A DNA stretch of 15,742 nt. Origin: Lachnospiraceae bacterium. GTDB taxonomy: Bacteria > Bacillota_A > Clostridia > Lachnospirales > Lachnospiraceae. The notes under the pieces are model-generated. The model did no database searches. It was not told the origin of the DNA and saw only the letters and a list, made by a program, of their open reading frames with translations. The stretch covers positions 1-15,742 of the forward strand of contig JAFPAZ010000156.1 in the NCBI GenBank assembly GCA_017390645.1, given 5' to 3'. Within the stretch, counting starts at the first letter, position 1; the number at the start of each line of letters is the position of its first letter. A program made the position numbers and the translations under genes. Below, piece after piece: positions 6,412 to 14,128 of the stretch.

Positions 6412-8985
6412 TTATACACCCCTGCCACAGCACTGTTTAAATTTCTTTCCACTTCCACATGGACAAAATTCATTTCGTCCAACCTTATCAGAAGTTCTAC
6501 GAATCGGTGCCTTTACAGCTGAATCATCTTTATTTGTACCGGTTACCTTCGCCACTTGTTCTCTTTCAATCTTTTGTTCTACCTGAACATGCATCATGGC
6601 GCGAACAGTTTCTTCACGGATAGCATACATCATTTCATCAAACATATCATATCCGGTAAACTTATATTCCACCAACGGATCTCTTTGTCCATAAGACTGT
6701 AGACCAATACCTTGTCTTAACTGATCCATATCATCAATATGTCCCATCCACTTCTTATCAATAACTTTTAATAAGATAACACGTTCTATTTCACGGATTC
6801 TTTCCTCAGTAATTTCGGTTTCTTTTCCTTCGTAGAATTTCGTAGCAGCTGTTTTTAAATCCTGTATCAATTCCTGTTTCTTATAACCTGACTTCATATT
6901 TTCAGATTCTAGCACATCCTTCGAAGATGGAATCGCAGGAACAATCAGTTCTGCTAATTCTTCCACGTTCCAGTCTTCAAAAGACTGGTCATCTCCAATA
7001 CTTCTATTTACATAATCTTCCGTAAGATCTGATATCATCTTGAAAATATGCTCTCTCATACTTTCTCCATCTAATACCTTACGTCTGTCCTTATAGATAA
7101 TTTCTCTCTGTTCGTTCATAACCTGATCATATTCTAACAAATTACGACGAATCCCAAAGTTATTACCTTCTATCTTCTTCTGAGCTTTTTCAATAAAGTT
7201 TGTAATTGTCTTATGCTGAATTTCCTCGCCTTCCGGAATCTTTAACGCAGAGTACAAAGCCATTACCTTTTCTGAACCAAATAATCTCATCAAGTCATCT
7301 TCCAAAGACAAGAAAAATTTCGATTCACCAGGGTCTCCCTGACGTCCGGCACGTCCTCTTAACTGATTATCAATACGACGGGAATCATGACGCTCAGAAC
7401 CAATAATCTTCAAACCACCAATTTCCTGAACTCCCTCGCCAAGTTTAATATCAGTACCACGTCCAGCCATATTAGTAGCAATGGTAACTGCACCCATCTG
7501 GCCTGCATCTGCAACAATTTCTGCTTCTCTTTCATGGAATTTCGCATTCAATACCTGATGCTTAATTCTTTTCTTGGTAAGCAAAGCACTAATTTCTTCT
7601 GATGCCTCAATGGTAATCGTACCAACCAACACCGGCTGCCCTTTCTTATTAGATTCCATTACTTCATTTACTATAGCATTTAACTTTTCTTTCCTTGTAC
7701 AATAAACAGAATCTTCATGGTCAATTCTTTGCACTGGTTTATTTGTAGGAACCACAATAACATCCATTCCATAAATTTGTCTGAATTCCTGTTCCTCTGT
7801 AAGGGCAGTACCTGTCATACCGGCTTTCTTTTCATACTTATTAAAGAAATTCTGGAAGGTAATCGTTGCCAACGTTTTACTTTCCCGTCGAACCTTGACA
7901 TTTTCCTTAGCCTCAATTGCCTGGTGTAAACCATCTGAATATCTTCTGCCCGGCATAATACGTCCTGTGTGCTCATCAACAATTAAGACCTCTTCATCTT
8001 TCACCACATAATCCTTATCCCTGAACATAAGATTATGGGCACGTAAAGCTAAAATGATATTATGCTGAATTTCAAGATTATCCGGATCTGCTAAGTTTTC
8101 AATATGGAAGTACTTTTCCACCTTTTCAACACCCTGGGCGGTCAAAAGAACATGTTTATCCTTTTCATTTACAAGAAAATCTCCATCTTCATCAATATCC
8201 TGCCCCATAATCATATCCATCTTAGATACTTCACCGGTACCTTCGCCACGCTTCATCTGCATTGCTAAATGATTACACATCTTATATAAATCTGTAGACT
8301 TTCCACTTTGTCCCGAAATAATAAGAGGAGTTCTTGCTTCATCAATTAAAACAGAGTCCACTTCATCAATGATGGCATAATGTAACTCCCGCTGAACAAG
8401 CTGTTCTTTATATAAAACCATATTATCTCTTAGGTAATCAAAACCCAATTCATTATTTGTAACATAAGTTATGTCACATGCATAGGCCTGTCTTCTCTCA
8501 TCATTAGTGGAAGAATTTAGGATAATACCTACTTTCAATCCTAAAAATTCATGTATCTGTCCCATCCACTCTGCGTCACGCTTTGCAAGATAATCATTTA
8601 CTGTTACAATATGAACACCTTTTCCAGCCAAAGCATTCAGGTATGCAGGTGCTGTTGAAACCAAAGTTTTACCTTCACCTGTTTTCATTTCCGGAATTCT
8701 TCCCTGATGCAGTATAATTCCACCAAGTAATTGTACGGGATAATGTTTCATTCCCAGTACACGACTAGCTGCTTCCCGAACCGTAGCAAATGCTTCTACC
8801 AGAATATCATCCAGAGTTTCACCTGCTTCTAAACGCTTCTTAAACTCATCTGTCTTCGCTTTTAATTCATCATCAGACAAAGCCTGCATCTGCTCATCTA
8901 AGGCTTCAATTTTATTCACAATAGGATAGATTCTTTTCAATTCTCTATCACTATGACTACCGAAAACCTTTTCAAAAATACTCAT
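6412..8985 (-). CDS. secA: Preprotein translocase ATPase SecA
   Basis: This 857-aa SecA is the motor that drives unfolded preproteins through SecYEG. Visible parts in order are: N-terminal [17 protein letters not shown]; Walker A KTGEGKT (about 101-107) followed by [15 protein letters not shown]; Walker [17 protein letters not shown] (about 205-220); NMAGRGTDI and [14 protein letters not shown] of the second motor domain; and a C-terminal zinc-binding [13 protein letters not shown]. Length fits Firmicutes SecA1. The frame extends to GTG 9018, but family members begin at the MSIFEKVFG position, so ATG 8985 is chosen. Neither start has an ideal ribosome binding site: AAGGG lies 14 nt before the ATG, and AAAGGA only 3 nt before the GTG. 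Weak initiation may be regulatory. Confidence 0.95.
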   Translation of the reverse strand: MSIFEKVFGSHSDRELKRIYPIVNKIEALDEQMQALSDDELKAKTDEFKKRLEAGETLDDILVEAFATVREAASRVLGMKHYPVQLLGGIILHQGRIPEMKTGEGKTLVSTAPAYLNALAGKGVHIVTVNDYLAKRDAEWMGQIHEFLGLKVGIILNSSTNDERRQAYACDITYVTNNELGFDYLRDNMVLYKEQLVQRELHYAIIDEVDSVLIDEARTPLIISGQSGKSTDLYKMCNHLAMQMKRGEGTGEVSKMDMIMGQDIDEDGDFLVNEKDKHVLLTAQGVEKVEKYFHIENLADPDNLEIQHNIILALRAHNLMFRDKDYVVKDEEVLIVDEHTGRIMPGRRYSDGLHQAIEAKENVKVRRESKTLATITFQNFFNKYEKKAGMTGTALTEEQEFRQIYGMDVIVVPTNKPVQRIDHEDSVYCTRKEKLNAIVNEVMESNKKGQPVLVGTITIEASEEISALLTKKRIKHQVLNAKFHEREAEIVADAGQMGAVTIATNMAGRGTDIKLGEGVQEIGGLKIIGSERHDSRRIDNQLRGRAGRQGDPGESKFFLSLEDDLMRLFGSEKVMALYSALKIPEGEEIQHKTITNFIEKAQKKIEGNNFGIRRNLLEYDQVMNEQREIIYKDRRKVLDGESMREHIFKMISDLTEDYVNRSIGDDQSFEDWNVEELAELIVPAIPSSKDVLESENMKSGYKKQELIQDLKTAATKFYEGKETEITEERIREIERVILLKVIDKKWMGHIDDMDQLRQGIGLQSYGQRDPLVEYKFTGYDMFDEMMYAIREETVRAMMHVQVEQKIEREQVAKVTGTNKDDSAVKAPIRRTSDKVGRNEFCPCGSGKKFKQCCGRGV

Positions 8986-9031
8986 AATACATATACCAAC
9001 CCTTGAATAAAAAATCACATATCCTTTCGCG

Positions 9032-9059
9032 ACATTAACAGTTTTTATTCAAGTTGCAA
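9032..9059 (-). promoter_or_regulatory. Possible second, proximal secA promoter
   Basis: TTGCAA (9059-9054), a 16-bp spacer and TAATGT (9037-9032) on the minus strand would give a leader of about 40 nt. The -10 is imperfect, so this is a weak alternative to the distal promoter. Confidence 0.25.
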
Positions 9060-9098
9060 ACTCTAAGGGTGAAAGTATTTCGTTTGCATTTATCCTTT
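9055..9098 (-). promoter_or_regulatory. Structured segment of the secA leader with a tiny upstream ORF
   Basis: On the minus strand AAAGGA (9098-9093) precedes ATG 9089, which opens an 8-codon frame (MQTKYFHP) ending at 9063. A 7-bp stem (9082-9088 with 9055-9061), with an inner GAAA/TTTC pair and a 3-nt loop, spans nearly the whole frame. It covers two bases of the start codon. Hairpin formation would hide the start. Function is inferred; it may be chance. Confidence 0.3.
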
Positions 9099-9235
9099 CA
9101 ATTAAATTTCTTACACCCTGATAGTTTATCTAAATGCTACACATAAGACAACTGAAAGTTATCTTGTACCTTAAATCACATCAAACAGAACTTCTCTGCA
9201 TTTAAGACACACTTCGAACTATAGTCTTACAACTT

Positions 9236-9264
9236 ATTTTATCATTTTCAACACTTAATATCAA
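9236..9264 (-). promoter_or_regulatory. Main secA promoter
   Basis: TTGATA (9264-9259), a 17-bp spacer and TAAAAT (9241-9236), with TG one base before the -10, lie on the minus strand. The predicted start near 9229 leaves a leader of about 245 nt before ATG 8985. A further hairpin of 8 bp (AAGATAAC with GTTGTCTT, loop TTTCA) lies in that leader. The gap 9019-9286 holds no supported gene beyond these elements. Confidence 0.7.
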
Positions 9265-9286
9265 CTAATTTTTTCTATAAAGAAAA

Positions 9287-9318
9287 GGAAGACTATCCCA
9301 TACTCAAAATAGTCTTCC
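9287..9318 (-). terminator. Terminator of hpf
   Basis: GGAAGACTAT (9318-9309) and ATAGTCTTCC (9296-9287) form a perfect 10-bp stem with a 12-nt loop. On the minus strand TTTTCTTT follows. It lies about 40 bp after the hpf stop and upstream of the secA promoter, so it separates the two units. Confidence 0.85.
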
Positions 9319-9355
9319 TCTTTCCATATACCGAAATCAAAATCCGGCTCTCAAT

Positions 9356-9880
9356 TTAAAATTCAGGCTCAATCAATCCATATGTATTAGCTTTACGTTT
9401 GTATACCACATTCACTTCGTCGGTTTGGGAATTTCTAAATACGTAGAAATTGTGTCCAAGTAATTCCATTTGGAAACATGCTTCTTCCGGATCCATAGGT
9501 TTTACTGCAAATTTCTTACTACGTACAATTTCAATTTCTTCCTCTTCACCATCTTCGTCTACAAACTCTTGTTTAAAGAACGATGTTGCCTGCTTTTGAT
9601 CAATCAATTTCGTCTTATATTTATTTAATTGACGTTCAATTACTTCTTCCACCAAATCAATGGAAACGTACATATCGCTGCTAACTTCTTCTGCTCTGAT
9701 TATATTTCCTTTCATAGGTATCGTAACTTCAATTTTCTGTCTTTCCTTCTCAACATTAAGAGTTACGTGGATTTCCGTATCTTCATTAAAATACTTTTCC
9801 AACTTTCCTAATTTTTCGTAAATCGCCCCTTTTAGTCCTTCTGTAACCTCAATGTTTTTTCCACTAATAATATAACGCAT
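9356..9880 (-). CDS. hpf: Long-form ribosome hibernation promoting factor
   Basis: This 174-aa protein is of the long HPF type found in Firmicutes, which pairs 70S ribosomes into inactive 100S dimers in stationary phase or stress. The N-terminal S30AE domain (about 1-100) begins MRYIISGKNIEVTEGLKGAI, with conserved KLEKYF and INVHVTL-like strands. An acidic linker (DEDGEEEEIE) leads to the C-terminal dimerisation domain, with KPMDPEEACFQMELLGHNFY and VNVVYKRKANTYGLIEPEF. The frame extends 11 codons upstream, but AAAGGAG lies 9 nt before ATG 9880 and the family starts there. It has its own promoter and terminator. Confidence 0.95.
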   Translation of the reverse strand: MRYIISGKNIEVTEGLKGAIYEKLGKLEKYFNEDTEIHVTLNVEKERQKIEVTIPMKGNIIRAEEVSSDMYVSIDLVEEVIERQLNKYKTKLIDQKQATSFFKQEFVDEDGEEEEIEIVRSKKFAVKPMDPEEACFQMELLGHNFYVFRNSQTDEVNVVYKRKANTYGLIEPEF

Positions 9881-9907
9881 ACCGTCCCACTCCTTTTGCC
9901 TAAATTT

Positions 9908-9931
9908 GTACATCCAAGTCTTGGACTGTAC
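9908..9931. promoter_or_regulatory. Near-perfect palindrome in the hpf leader
   Basis: Arms GTACATCCAAG (9908-9918) and CTTGGA-C-TGTAC (9920-9931) match over 11 positions with one extra C and a 1-base centre. It lies between the predicted hpf transcription start (about 9960) and its ribosome binding site. The missing loop favours a protein-binding operator over an RNA hairpin. The binding protein is unknown. Confidence 0.45.
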
Positions 9932-9966
9932 CTATATTAGCTTGTATATTTCCTGCTAATGTAATA

Positions 9967-9994
9967 ATTATACCACAAATTTCTAAAATTTCAA
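9967..9994 (-). promoter_or_regulatory. hpf promoter
   Basis: TTGAAA (9994-9989), a 16-bp spacer and TATAAT (9972-9967) with an extended TGG just before the -10, on the minus strand. It is a strong vegetative-type promoter about 80 bp upstream of ATG 9880. Confidence 0.8.
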
Positions 9995-10214
9995 CGTTTT
10001 TTATCTATTTTTTGTAACTTTTTTTCAGAATTTTCAGATATTTTATTCAAGATTTTTAATATTCTTTGCCAGTTATCTATTTTATATAGTTTGTAATCAT
10101 TTTCTACCAAAAGTCAAGTTTTTTCATTGAAATATCTCTTTTTCATCAGAATATACCAAAACAAATGTTTTGACTTTACAAATCTTTCCCCATAACGAAG
10201 TTTAATTATTTTTT
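9995..10214. other. AT-rich gene-free stretch upstream of hpf
   Basis: No supported gene. The plus strand is rich in T runs. A weak distal minus-strand promoter is possible (TTGACT 10117-10112, 16 bp, TACAAA 10095-10090). A small inverted repeat, CAAAAC-AAAT-GTTTTG, occurs at about 10157-10172. The stretch borders the DnaA-box cluster and could be its easily melted flank. Confidence 0.5.
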
Positions 10215-10356
10215 TGTGGATAAGGTGGATAACTTTGTGTATAACTTGATATTTCAGCTCTTTCGTCAAAAAATTAGCTGTGGATATTCTTTTTAAATAT
10301 GTGGAAAATCATCGAATTATCCACAAACATCTTTTTTCCCGGTTCAGTTATCCACT
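10215..10356. promoter_or_regulatory. Cluster of seven DnaA-box-like 9-mers
   Basis: Perfect TTATNCACA matches lie at 10215-10223 (minus), 10236-10244 (minus) and 10317-10325 (plus). One-mismatch copies lie at 10224-10232 (minus, directly abutting the first), 10279-10287 (minus), 10300-10308 (minus) and 10348-10356 (plus). DnaA, the replication initiator, binds such 9-mers cooperatively. No dnaA, dnaN, rpmH or other origin gene is present, so this is more likely a cluster outside the main origin that titrates DnaA or is regulated by it. Binding is inferred from motif density alone. Confidence 0.6.
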
Positions 10357-10470
10357 TTAAGCATTTAAACTTTGTGCATTTTGCTACTTTACATAACATC
10401 AAGGAATGTTTTTGTAAATCTTTCCCCTCCATTGTTGCCATATAAATTTCATATATTTCCCACAAACAAA

Positions 10471-10496
10471 AAAAGAACCTCGTCAGAGGTCCTTTT
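10471..10496 (-). terminator. Terminator of the NlpC/P60 gene
   Basis: On the minus strand AAAAGGACCTC and GAGGTTCTTTT form an 11-bp stem with one wobble and a TGAC loop, running into seven T. It starts about 19 bp after the stop at 10515. Confidence 0.9.
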
Positions 10497-10514
10497 CTAT
10501 TATAAATCAATATA

Positions 10515-11738
10515 TTAATCATTAATAATTCTGGTAGCACCACATGGATTCATGTAATACATATTAGATACGATAATTCCTGTTTGTGCAGTACTTGCAT
10601 GTACAATTTTTCCATCTCCGATATATAGAGCAACGTGTCCTATTGTTCTTCCGTTATTAGAATAGAACAACAAATCTCCTGGTTTTACCTGATCTACAGG
10701 AATATTGGTTCCATTATAAATCTGATCACGAGAAGAACGATATAAAGAATAACCAAAATGAGCATATATACTCATGGTAAACCCAGAACAGTCTGTTCCG
10801 TTAGTTAAACTCGTTCCACCATATACATAAGGGTTTCCAACAAACTGTAACGCATAATTTACAATATCTGCTCTCGTTCCACTAGCTACAGATGGTGCAG
10901 GTTGTGATACAGTCGTAGTGGTAGTGTTAGTAGTTACATTGCTACTTTGTGTAGTAGTGGTAGTGGCTACTGAATTTGCTGAAGTATTATTACTTTGAAC
11001 TGCTGCTGCCTGTTTTCTGGCTTCTTCTTCTGCCTTCTTCGCTTCAGCTTCCTCTTGTTCAATCTCTTCTACACTCTTAGCAGTCATGGTATTCAACACA
11101 ACGTCCACATAATCTTTAGACACATAACCAGAACCACCATCAATCTGAATTTCAATCCATTCATCATAAATAGCAACTACTCTATACGTCTTTCCTTCCG
11201 GAATCTGAACTAAAATAGCAGAATCCGTACTCTGTTCTTCTCTTACATTTAACGTCTGGGTTTCTACTGTAATCGACTTTAAGCAAATTTCATCTGCCCG
11301 CTTCCCAGCTTCATCATCTGTTAATACATATTCATTAAAAATATAACCTTCTACATTACCAGATACAATCTTAGTCCAGCCATCTTTCGTTTCTACCACA
11401 TCAGCAACCGCCTCTGGGAACATCTTTCCTACTATCTGAGAGTCTGTTGATGGCTCTAAGCGAACATTCAAAGAAGAATCTACATCTGCCATACATTTCC
11501 CCTGAAAATCCGGATACAATATTTCCTTCGCAACAGCATTCGTAGTATCAACTTCATTTTCTTCCTGATCAGCTTCCACAGGTACAGAAGCCAAAAAGCT
11601 TTCTGTCAACGCTCCTACACCTACAACCGGTGTATTTTCTTCCGCAGCGCCAGCTGAACCAATATTCATCTGTATAACACCAACTGTTACTATACTTCCC
11701 AACATCAAAGCACTAATTGCTTTTTTTGTATATCTCAT
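10515..11738 (-). CDS. Secreted NlpC/P60 peptidoglycan hydrolase with two SH3b domains
   Basis: This 407-aa exported protein begins with a signal peptide (about 1-32, MRYTKKAI then a hydrophobic core, cleavage near AGAAEE). Two bacterial SH3 domains (about 82-140 and 152-214) carry LNVRLEPSTDS and LNVREEQSTDS, and likely bind the wall. A charged Glu/Lys/Ala helix (221-247) and a Thr/Ser-rich linker (250-287) lead to a C-terminal NlpC/P60 domain. Its triad is Cys317 in TDCSGF, His368 in GHVALYIG and His380 in IVHAS. Such enzymes cut peptide stems, typically D-Glu to diamino acid, during wall growth or cell separation. GGAGGA 6-7 nt upstream fixes the start. Promoter and a WalR-like site lie upstream. 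Confidence 0.93.
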   Translation of the reverse strand: MRYTKKAISALMLGSIVTVGVIQMNIGSAGAAEENTPVVGVGALTESFLASVPVEADQEENEVDTTNAVAKEILYPDFQGKCMADVDSSLNVRLEPSTDSQIVGKMFPEAVADVVETKDGWTKIVSGNVEGYIFNEYVLTDDEAGKRADEICLKSITVETQTLNVREEQSTDSAILVQIPEGKTYRVVAIYDEWIEIQIDGGSGYVSKDYVDVVLNTMTAKSVEEIEQEEAEAKKAEEEARKQAAAVQSNNTSANSVATTTTTQSSNVTTNTTTTTVSQPAPSVASGTRADIVNYALQFVGNPYVYGGTSLTNGTDCSGFTMSIYAHFGYSLYRSSRDQIYNGTNIPVDQVKPGDLLFYSNNGRTIGHVALYIGDGKIVHASTAQTGIIVSNMYYMNPCGATRIIND

Positions 11739-11768
11739 AACGTTCCTCCAAAAAAAATCAACTCAAAT

Positions 11769-11785
11769 ATTACAAATCTGTTACA
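11769..11785 (-). promoter_or_regulatory. WalR-like binding site
   Basis: On the minus strand TGTAAC, five bases, TGTAAT exactly fits the WalR (YycF) consensus TGTWAH-N5-TGTWAH. It lies at about +9 to +25 relative to the predicted start near 11794. In Bacillus subtilis WalR controls wall hydrolase genes, and sites at or after the start tend to be repressive. Presence of WalRK here is not shown by this window. Confidence 0.5.
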
Positions 11786-11800
11786 ACTTATTACGTACCC

Positions 11801-11829
11801 ATTATAGCAAAGTAATATTTTCTTGTCAA
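11801..11829 (-). promoter_or_regulatory. Consensus promoter of the NlpC/P60 gene
   Basis: TTGACA (11829-11824), a 17-bp spacer and TATAAT (11806-11801), a perfect vegetative consensus on the minus strand. It predicts strong constitutive transcription unless repressed. Confidence 0.9.
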
Positions 11830-11929
11830 CAAGAGAAACACATTTTTCGACCGGATTTACTTTTTTATTTTTCCTAATTTTTTTACCTTAAGTTATTGTT
11901 CCCATGCGTATGCATTCATGCTATAAAAC

Positions 11930-11971
11930 ATAAAACCTGTCCGCTAGTTTCTTAAAACAGACAGGTTTTAT
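11930..11971 (-). terminator. Terminator downstream of the PD-(D/E)XK gene
   Basis: A 12-bp perfect stem (11930-11941 with 11960-11971; core AAAACCTGTC/GACAGGTTTT) has an 18-nt loop and a T-rich minus-strand tail. It lies about 65 bp after the stop at 12037. The remainder of 11830-12036 shows nothing else. Confidence 0.65.
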
Positions 11972-12036
11972 AAAAAATATATTTTTAAATCCAGCTATAT
12001 AGGTCCTGTCACCAGAGTCCTCCACAATATTCTCCA

Positions 12037-13740
12037 TCAAGCACTACCATCAATCAATACATTCTTTCCTTCAAAAGCAAAGCCGTACTTTCGTATCTTC
12101 TCCTTTAGAATTCCTTTGGAAATAAGAGTTGTTTCATACTGTTTCTTTTCAATCTGTGCAAGGGCAGATGCAAGAGTTTCTTCTATAGACTGCTCCTTTC
12201 TCGGATTGAATACTTTAAATTCAATAATGATGGCATCATCCTGTACCGGATTTAAAGGTTCTAACATAATATCGTATCTGCCAAATCCACTTTCCCGATT
12301 AGATGTCACCTGGTAGCGTCCTTTTAAATCCACCAGTAATCCTAATACAAAACCATGGTAGAACCGCTCCGGCTGGGCTTTCCCTGAAACTCTTTTTCCT
12401 GTATCAAAATAACTGAAGATTTCACAGGAAATCTCGTTCATATATTCATTCATCTCATCCACATCTCCTGCCAGCATTGCAGTGATAAAACGATTATAAC
12501 TTTCTCTCTGTCCACCAAACCATCCGCTGACCATCTCTTCAAACATAATACGGACTTCCCCATTGGTTATGGTTAATTCATAATTCGGCTTTCTACCTAC
12601 CTTCCCCATATCTTCGTAATCCAGAATTTTCAGATAACCACTTGCCACCAGCAAACTCCAAATAGCCTCTTCGTTATTATCTAACTGGTTATATACAATC
12701 TGCTCGTCGATAGGACAAATCAGATGCTCCCCCTTTAATAATTCTTCCATGGACTGCTTGATTGCTCCGCCACCTTCTCGAATCAACTTACCTACCAAAC
12801 TATTTGAACTGGTATTTGCCCAGTAAGTTGCATATTTTCCTTTATCTAAAAAGTTCAGTATCGACCATGGATTATAAATGTCCTTATGCTCACCAAATAC
12901 AAATCCATCATACCATTTTTTTATATCTTCTTTTTCTTTTCCCAGTTTACTTGCATCTAATGCAGCAAATACTTCTTCTTCTGTAAAACCAAAAGCAGTA
13001 GCATATTTATCTGATGTGGTAGTTACTACTTCCAAATTGTTCAAATCTGAAAACACCGATTCTTTACTCACCCTTGTAATTCCGGTCATAATCGCCCGTC
13101 CCATATATGGATTTGTTTTAAAGGTAGAATTAAAGAGACTCCTTGTAAATGCCACCATTTCATCCCAGAACCCATAAACATAGGCTTCCTGCATCGGAGT
13201 GTCATACTCATCAAGAAGAATGATAACCTTTTTCCCATAATAACGATACAGATAGTTTGACAGCTGATGCAAGGCTGATGTGGCATCACTCTCTTTCATT
13301 TCAAGAGATAAGATACGGTCAAAAAATAATCTGTCCGCATCGGTCAATACATCACTATCTCGTACAAATGAATATTTGATGTATAAATTTGTTAATATCT
13401 GACATAGCTTTTCCTTTGTTGCCTCATAATTATTTTCCTTTATCCTTGCAAAGGAAAGGCTAATTACAGGATACGTTCCCTGTAACTTTCTGAATTTCTC
13501 TTTCTCCCAAATAGAAAGTCCTTCGAACAAATCTCCTCTTCCGGCATAATCCACAGAAAAAAATTCCTCTACCATACTCATATTTAAAGTTTTTCCAAAA
13601 CGCCTTGGTCGGGTAATTAAAGTGACACTATCACAACTTTCCCACCATTCCTCGATAAATGCTGTTTTATCAATATAAAAATTATGATTCTCACGCAATT
13701 CTAAAAAATCCTGTATTCCAATTCCTACCTTATTCGCCAT
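12037..13740 (-). CDS. AAA-ATPase-like / PD-(D/E)XK nuclease superfamily protein
   Basis: This 567-aa protein has the two-part layout common in Clostridia and Bacteroidetes. The N-terminal AAA-ATPase-like domain has FYIDKTAFIEEW, a P-loop variant RPRRFGKTL (44-52), a Walker B VIILLDEYDTP (172-182), and the family block GITRVSKESVFSDLNNL (220-236). The C-terminal nuclease-like domain shows GRYDIML (Asp490) and IIEFKV (Glu507, Lys509) with a following QIEKKQY, the PD-(D/E)XK active-site pattern. Its biological role is not established; members often occur as scattered paralogues in accessory DNA. AAAGGA lies about 11 nt before the ATG. It stands alone, with its own promoter, next to IS-like repeats. 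Defence or mobile-element roles are only speculation. Confidence 0.88.
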   Translation of the reverse strand: MANKVGIGIQDFLELRENHNFYIDKTAFIEEWWESCDSVTLITRPRRFGKTLNMSMVEEFFSVDYAGRGDLFEGLSIWEKEKFRKLQGTYPVISLSFARIKENNYEATKEKLCQILTNLYIKYSFVRDSDVLTDADRLFFDRILSLEMKESDATSALHQLSNYLYRYYGKKVIILLDEYDTPMQEAYVYGFWDEMVAFTRSLFNSTFKTNPYMGRAIMTGITRVSKESVFSDLNNLEVVTTTSDKYATAFGFTEEEVFAALDASKLGKEKEDIKKWYDGFVFGEHKDIYNPWSILNFLDKGKYATYWANTSSNSLVGKLIREGGGAIKQSMEELLKGEHLICPIDEQIVYNQLDNNEEAIWSLLVASGYLKILDYEDMGKVGRKPNYELTITNGEVRIMFEEMVSGWFGGQRESYNRFITAMLAGDVDEMNEYMNEISCEIFSYFDTGKRVSGKAQPERFYHGFVLGLLVDLKGRYQVTSNRESGFGRYDIMLEPLNPVQDDAIIIEFKVFNPRKEQSIEETLASALAQIEKKQYETTLISKGILKEKIRKYGFAFEGKNVLIDGSA

Positions 13741-13783
13741 ATCTATTCACATCCTTTCAGAATCCCTCTTGGCTGTTATGGTT

Positions 13784-13812
13784 AGTATAACGGATTTGTT
13801 TTTTAAATGCAA
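13784..13812 (-). promoter_or_regulatory. Promoter of the PD-(D/E)XK gene
   Basis: TTGCAT (13812-13807), a 17-bp spacer and TATACT (13789-13784) on the minus strand, about 45 bp before the ATG at 13740. Confidence 0.65.
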
Positions 13813-13837
13813 TGATTCTCACACTTTATAATTAGTT

Positions 13838-13950
13838 CAACTTTCTCGAGGGTTTGGGAATCCATGCAACATTTTTTAGGCGACGTTTTTTGATATTTTA
13901 ACACTTTCAAGGTGGTAATTTTGTTAATTCCAACATTTTTAAGGTGATAA
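13838..13950. repeat. Degenerate direct repeats, possible IS21-family end remnant
   Basis: Three related units start at 13867, 13899 and 13931, exactly 32 bp apart. They share the pattern YAACAYTTTYWAGGYGRYRA, for example CAACATTTTTAAGGTGATAA at 13931. A poorer fourth copy begins at 13838. Families of IS21-type elements carry multiple short repeats of this CAA-T-run-AGGTGG style at their ends. No transposase gene remains. The wider gap 13741-14128 holds only this, the promoter at 13784-13812 and the terminator at 14047-14084. Confidence 0.4.
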
Positions 13951-14046
13951 GATTCCATCGGTCAGGCATCATTTTCATCATCGTACTTTTTATGCTTTCT
14001 AAAAACAGTCACGTCATTTTTTTCCTTAATATAACGCTTTGTAATA

Positions 14047-14084
14047 AAAATGCTTCACTAGTTATTACACTAATGAAGCATTTT
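14047..14084 (-). terminator. Terminator of the solute-binding fusion gene
   Basis: AAAATGCTTCA (14047-14057) and TGAAGCATTTT (14074-14084) form an 11-bp stem, extended by an inner TAGT/ACTA pair. Minus-strand transcripts run into TTTTTATT. It starts about 45 bp after the stop at 14129. Confidence 0.85.
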
Positions 14085-14128
14085 ATTAGCATCCAAAATC
14101 GGATAAATTATTTGACAAGTATTTCGAA

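Noticed and set aside
8986..9018. GTG 9018 as the secA start
   Set aside because: Its ribosome binding site would be only 3 nt away, and SecA proteins normally begin at the MSIFEKVFG position.
9881..9913. ATG 9913 as the hpf start
   Set aside because: The strong AAAGGAG lies inside this stretch and serves ATG 9880, where the family begins.
10215..10356. The DnaA-box cluster as the main chromosomal origin
   Set aside because: Firmicutes origins lie next to dnaA/dnaN/rpmH, and none of these is present; only an ectopic cluster is claimed.
10274..10543. 89-codon minus-strand frame between hpf and the NlpC/P60 gene
   Set aside because: It runs through the DnaA-box cluster and the NlpC/P60 terminator, overlaps that gene's 3' end, and has low-complexity, unrecognisable sequence.
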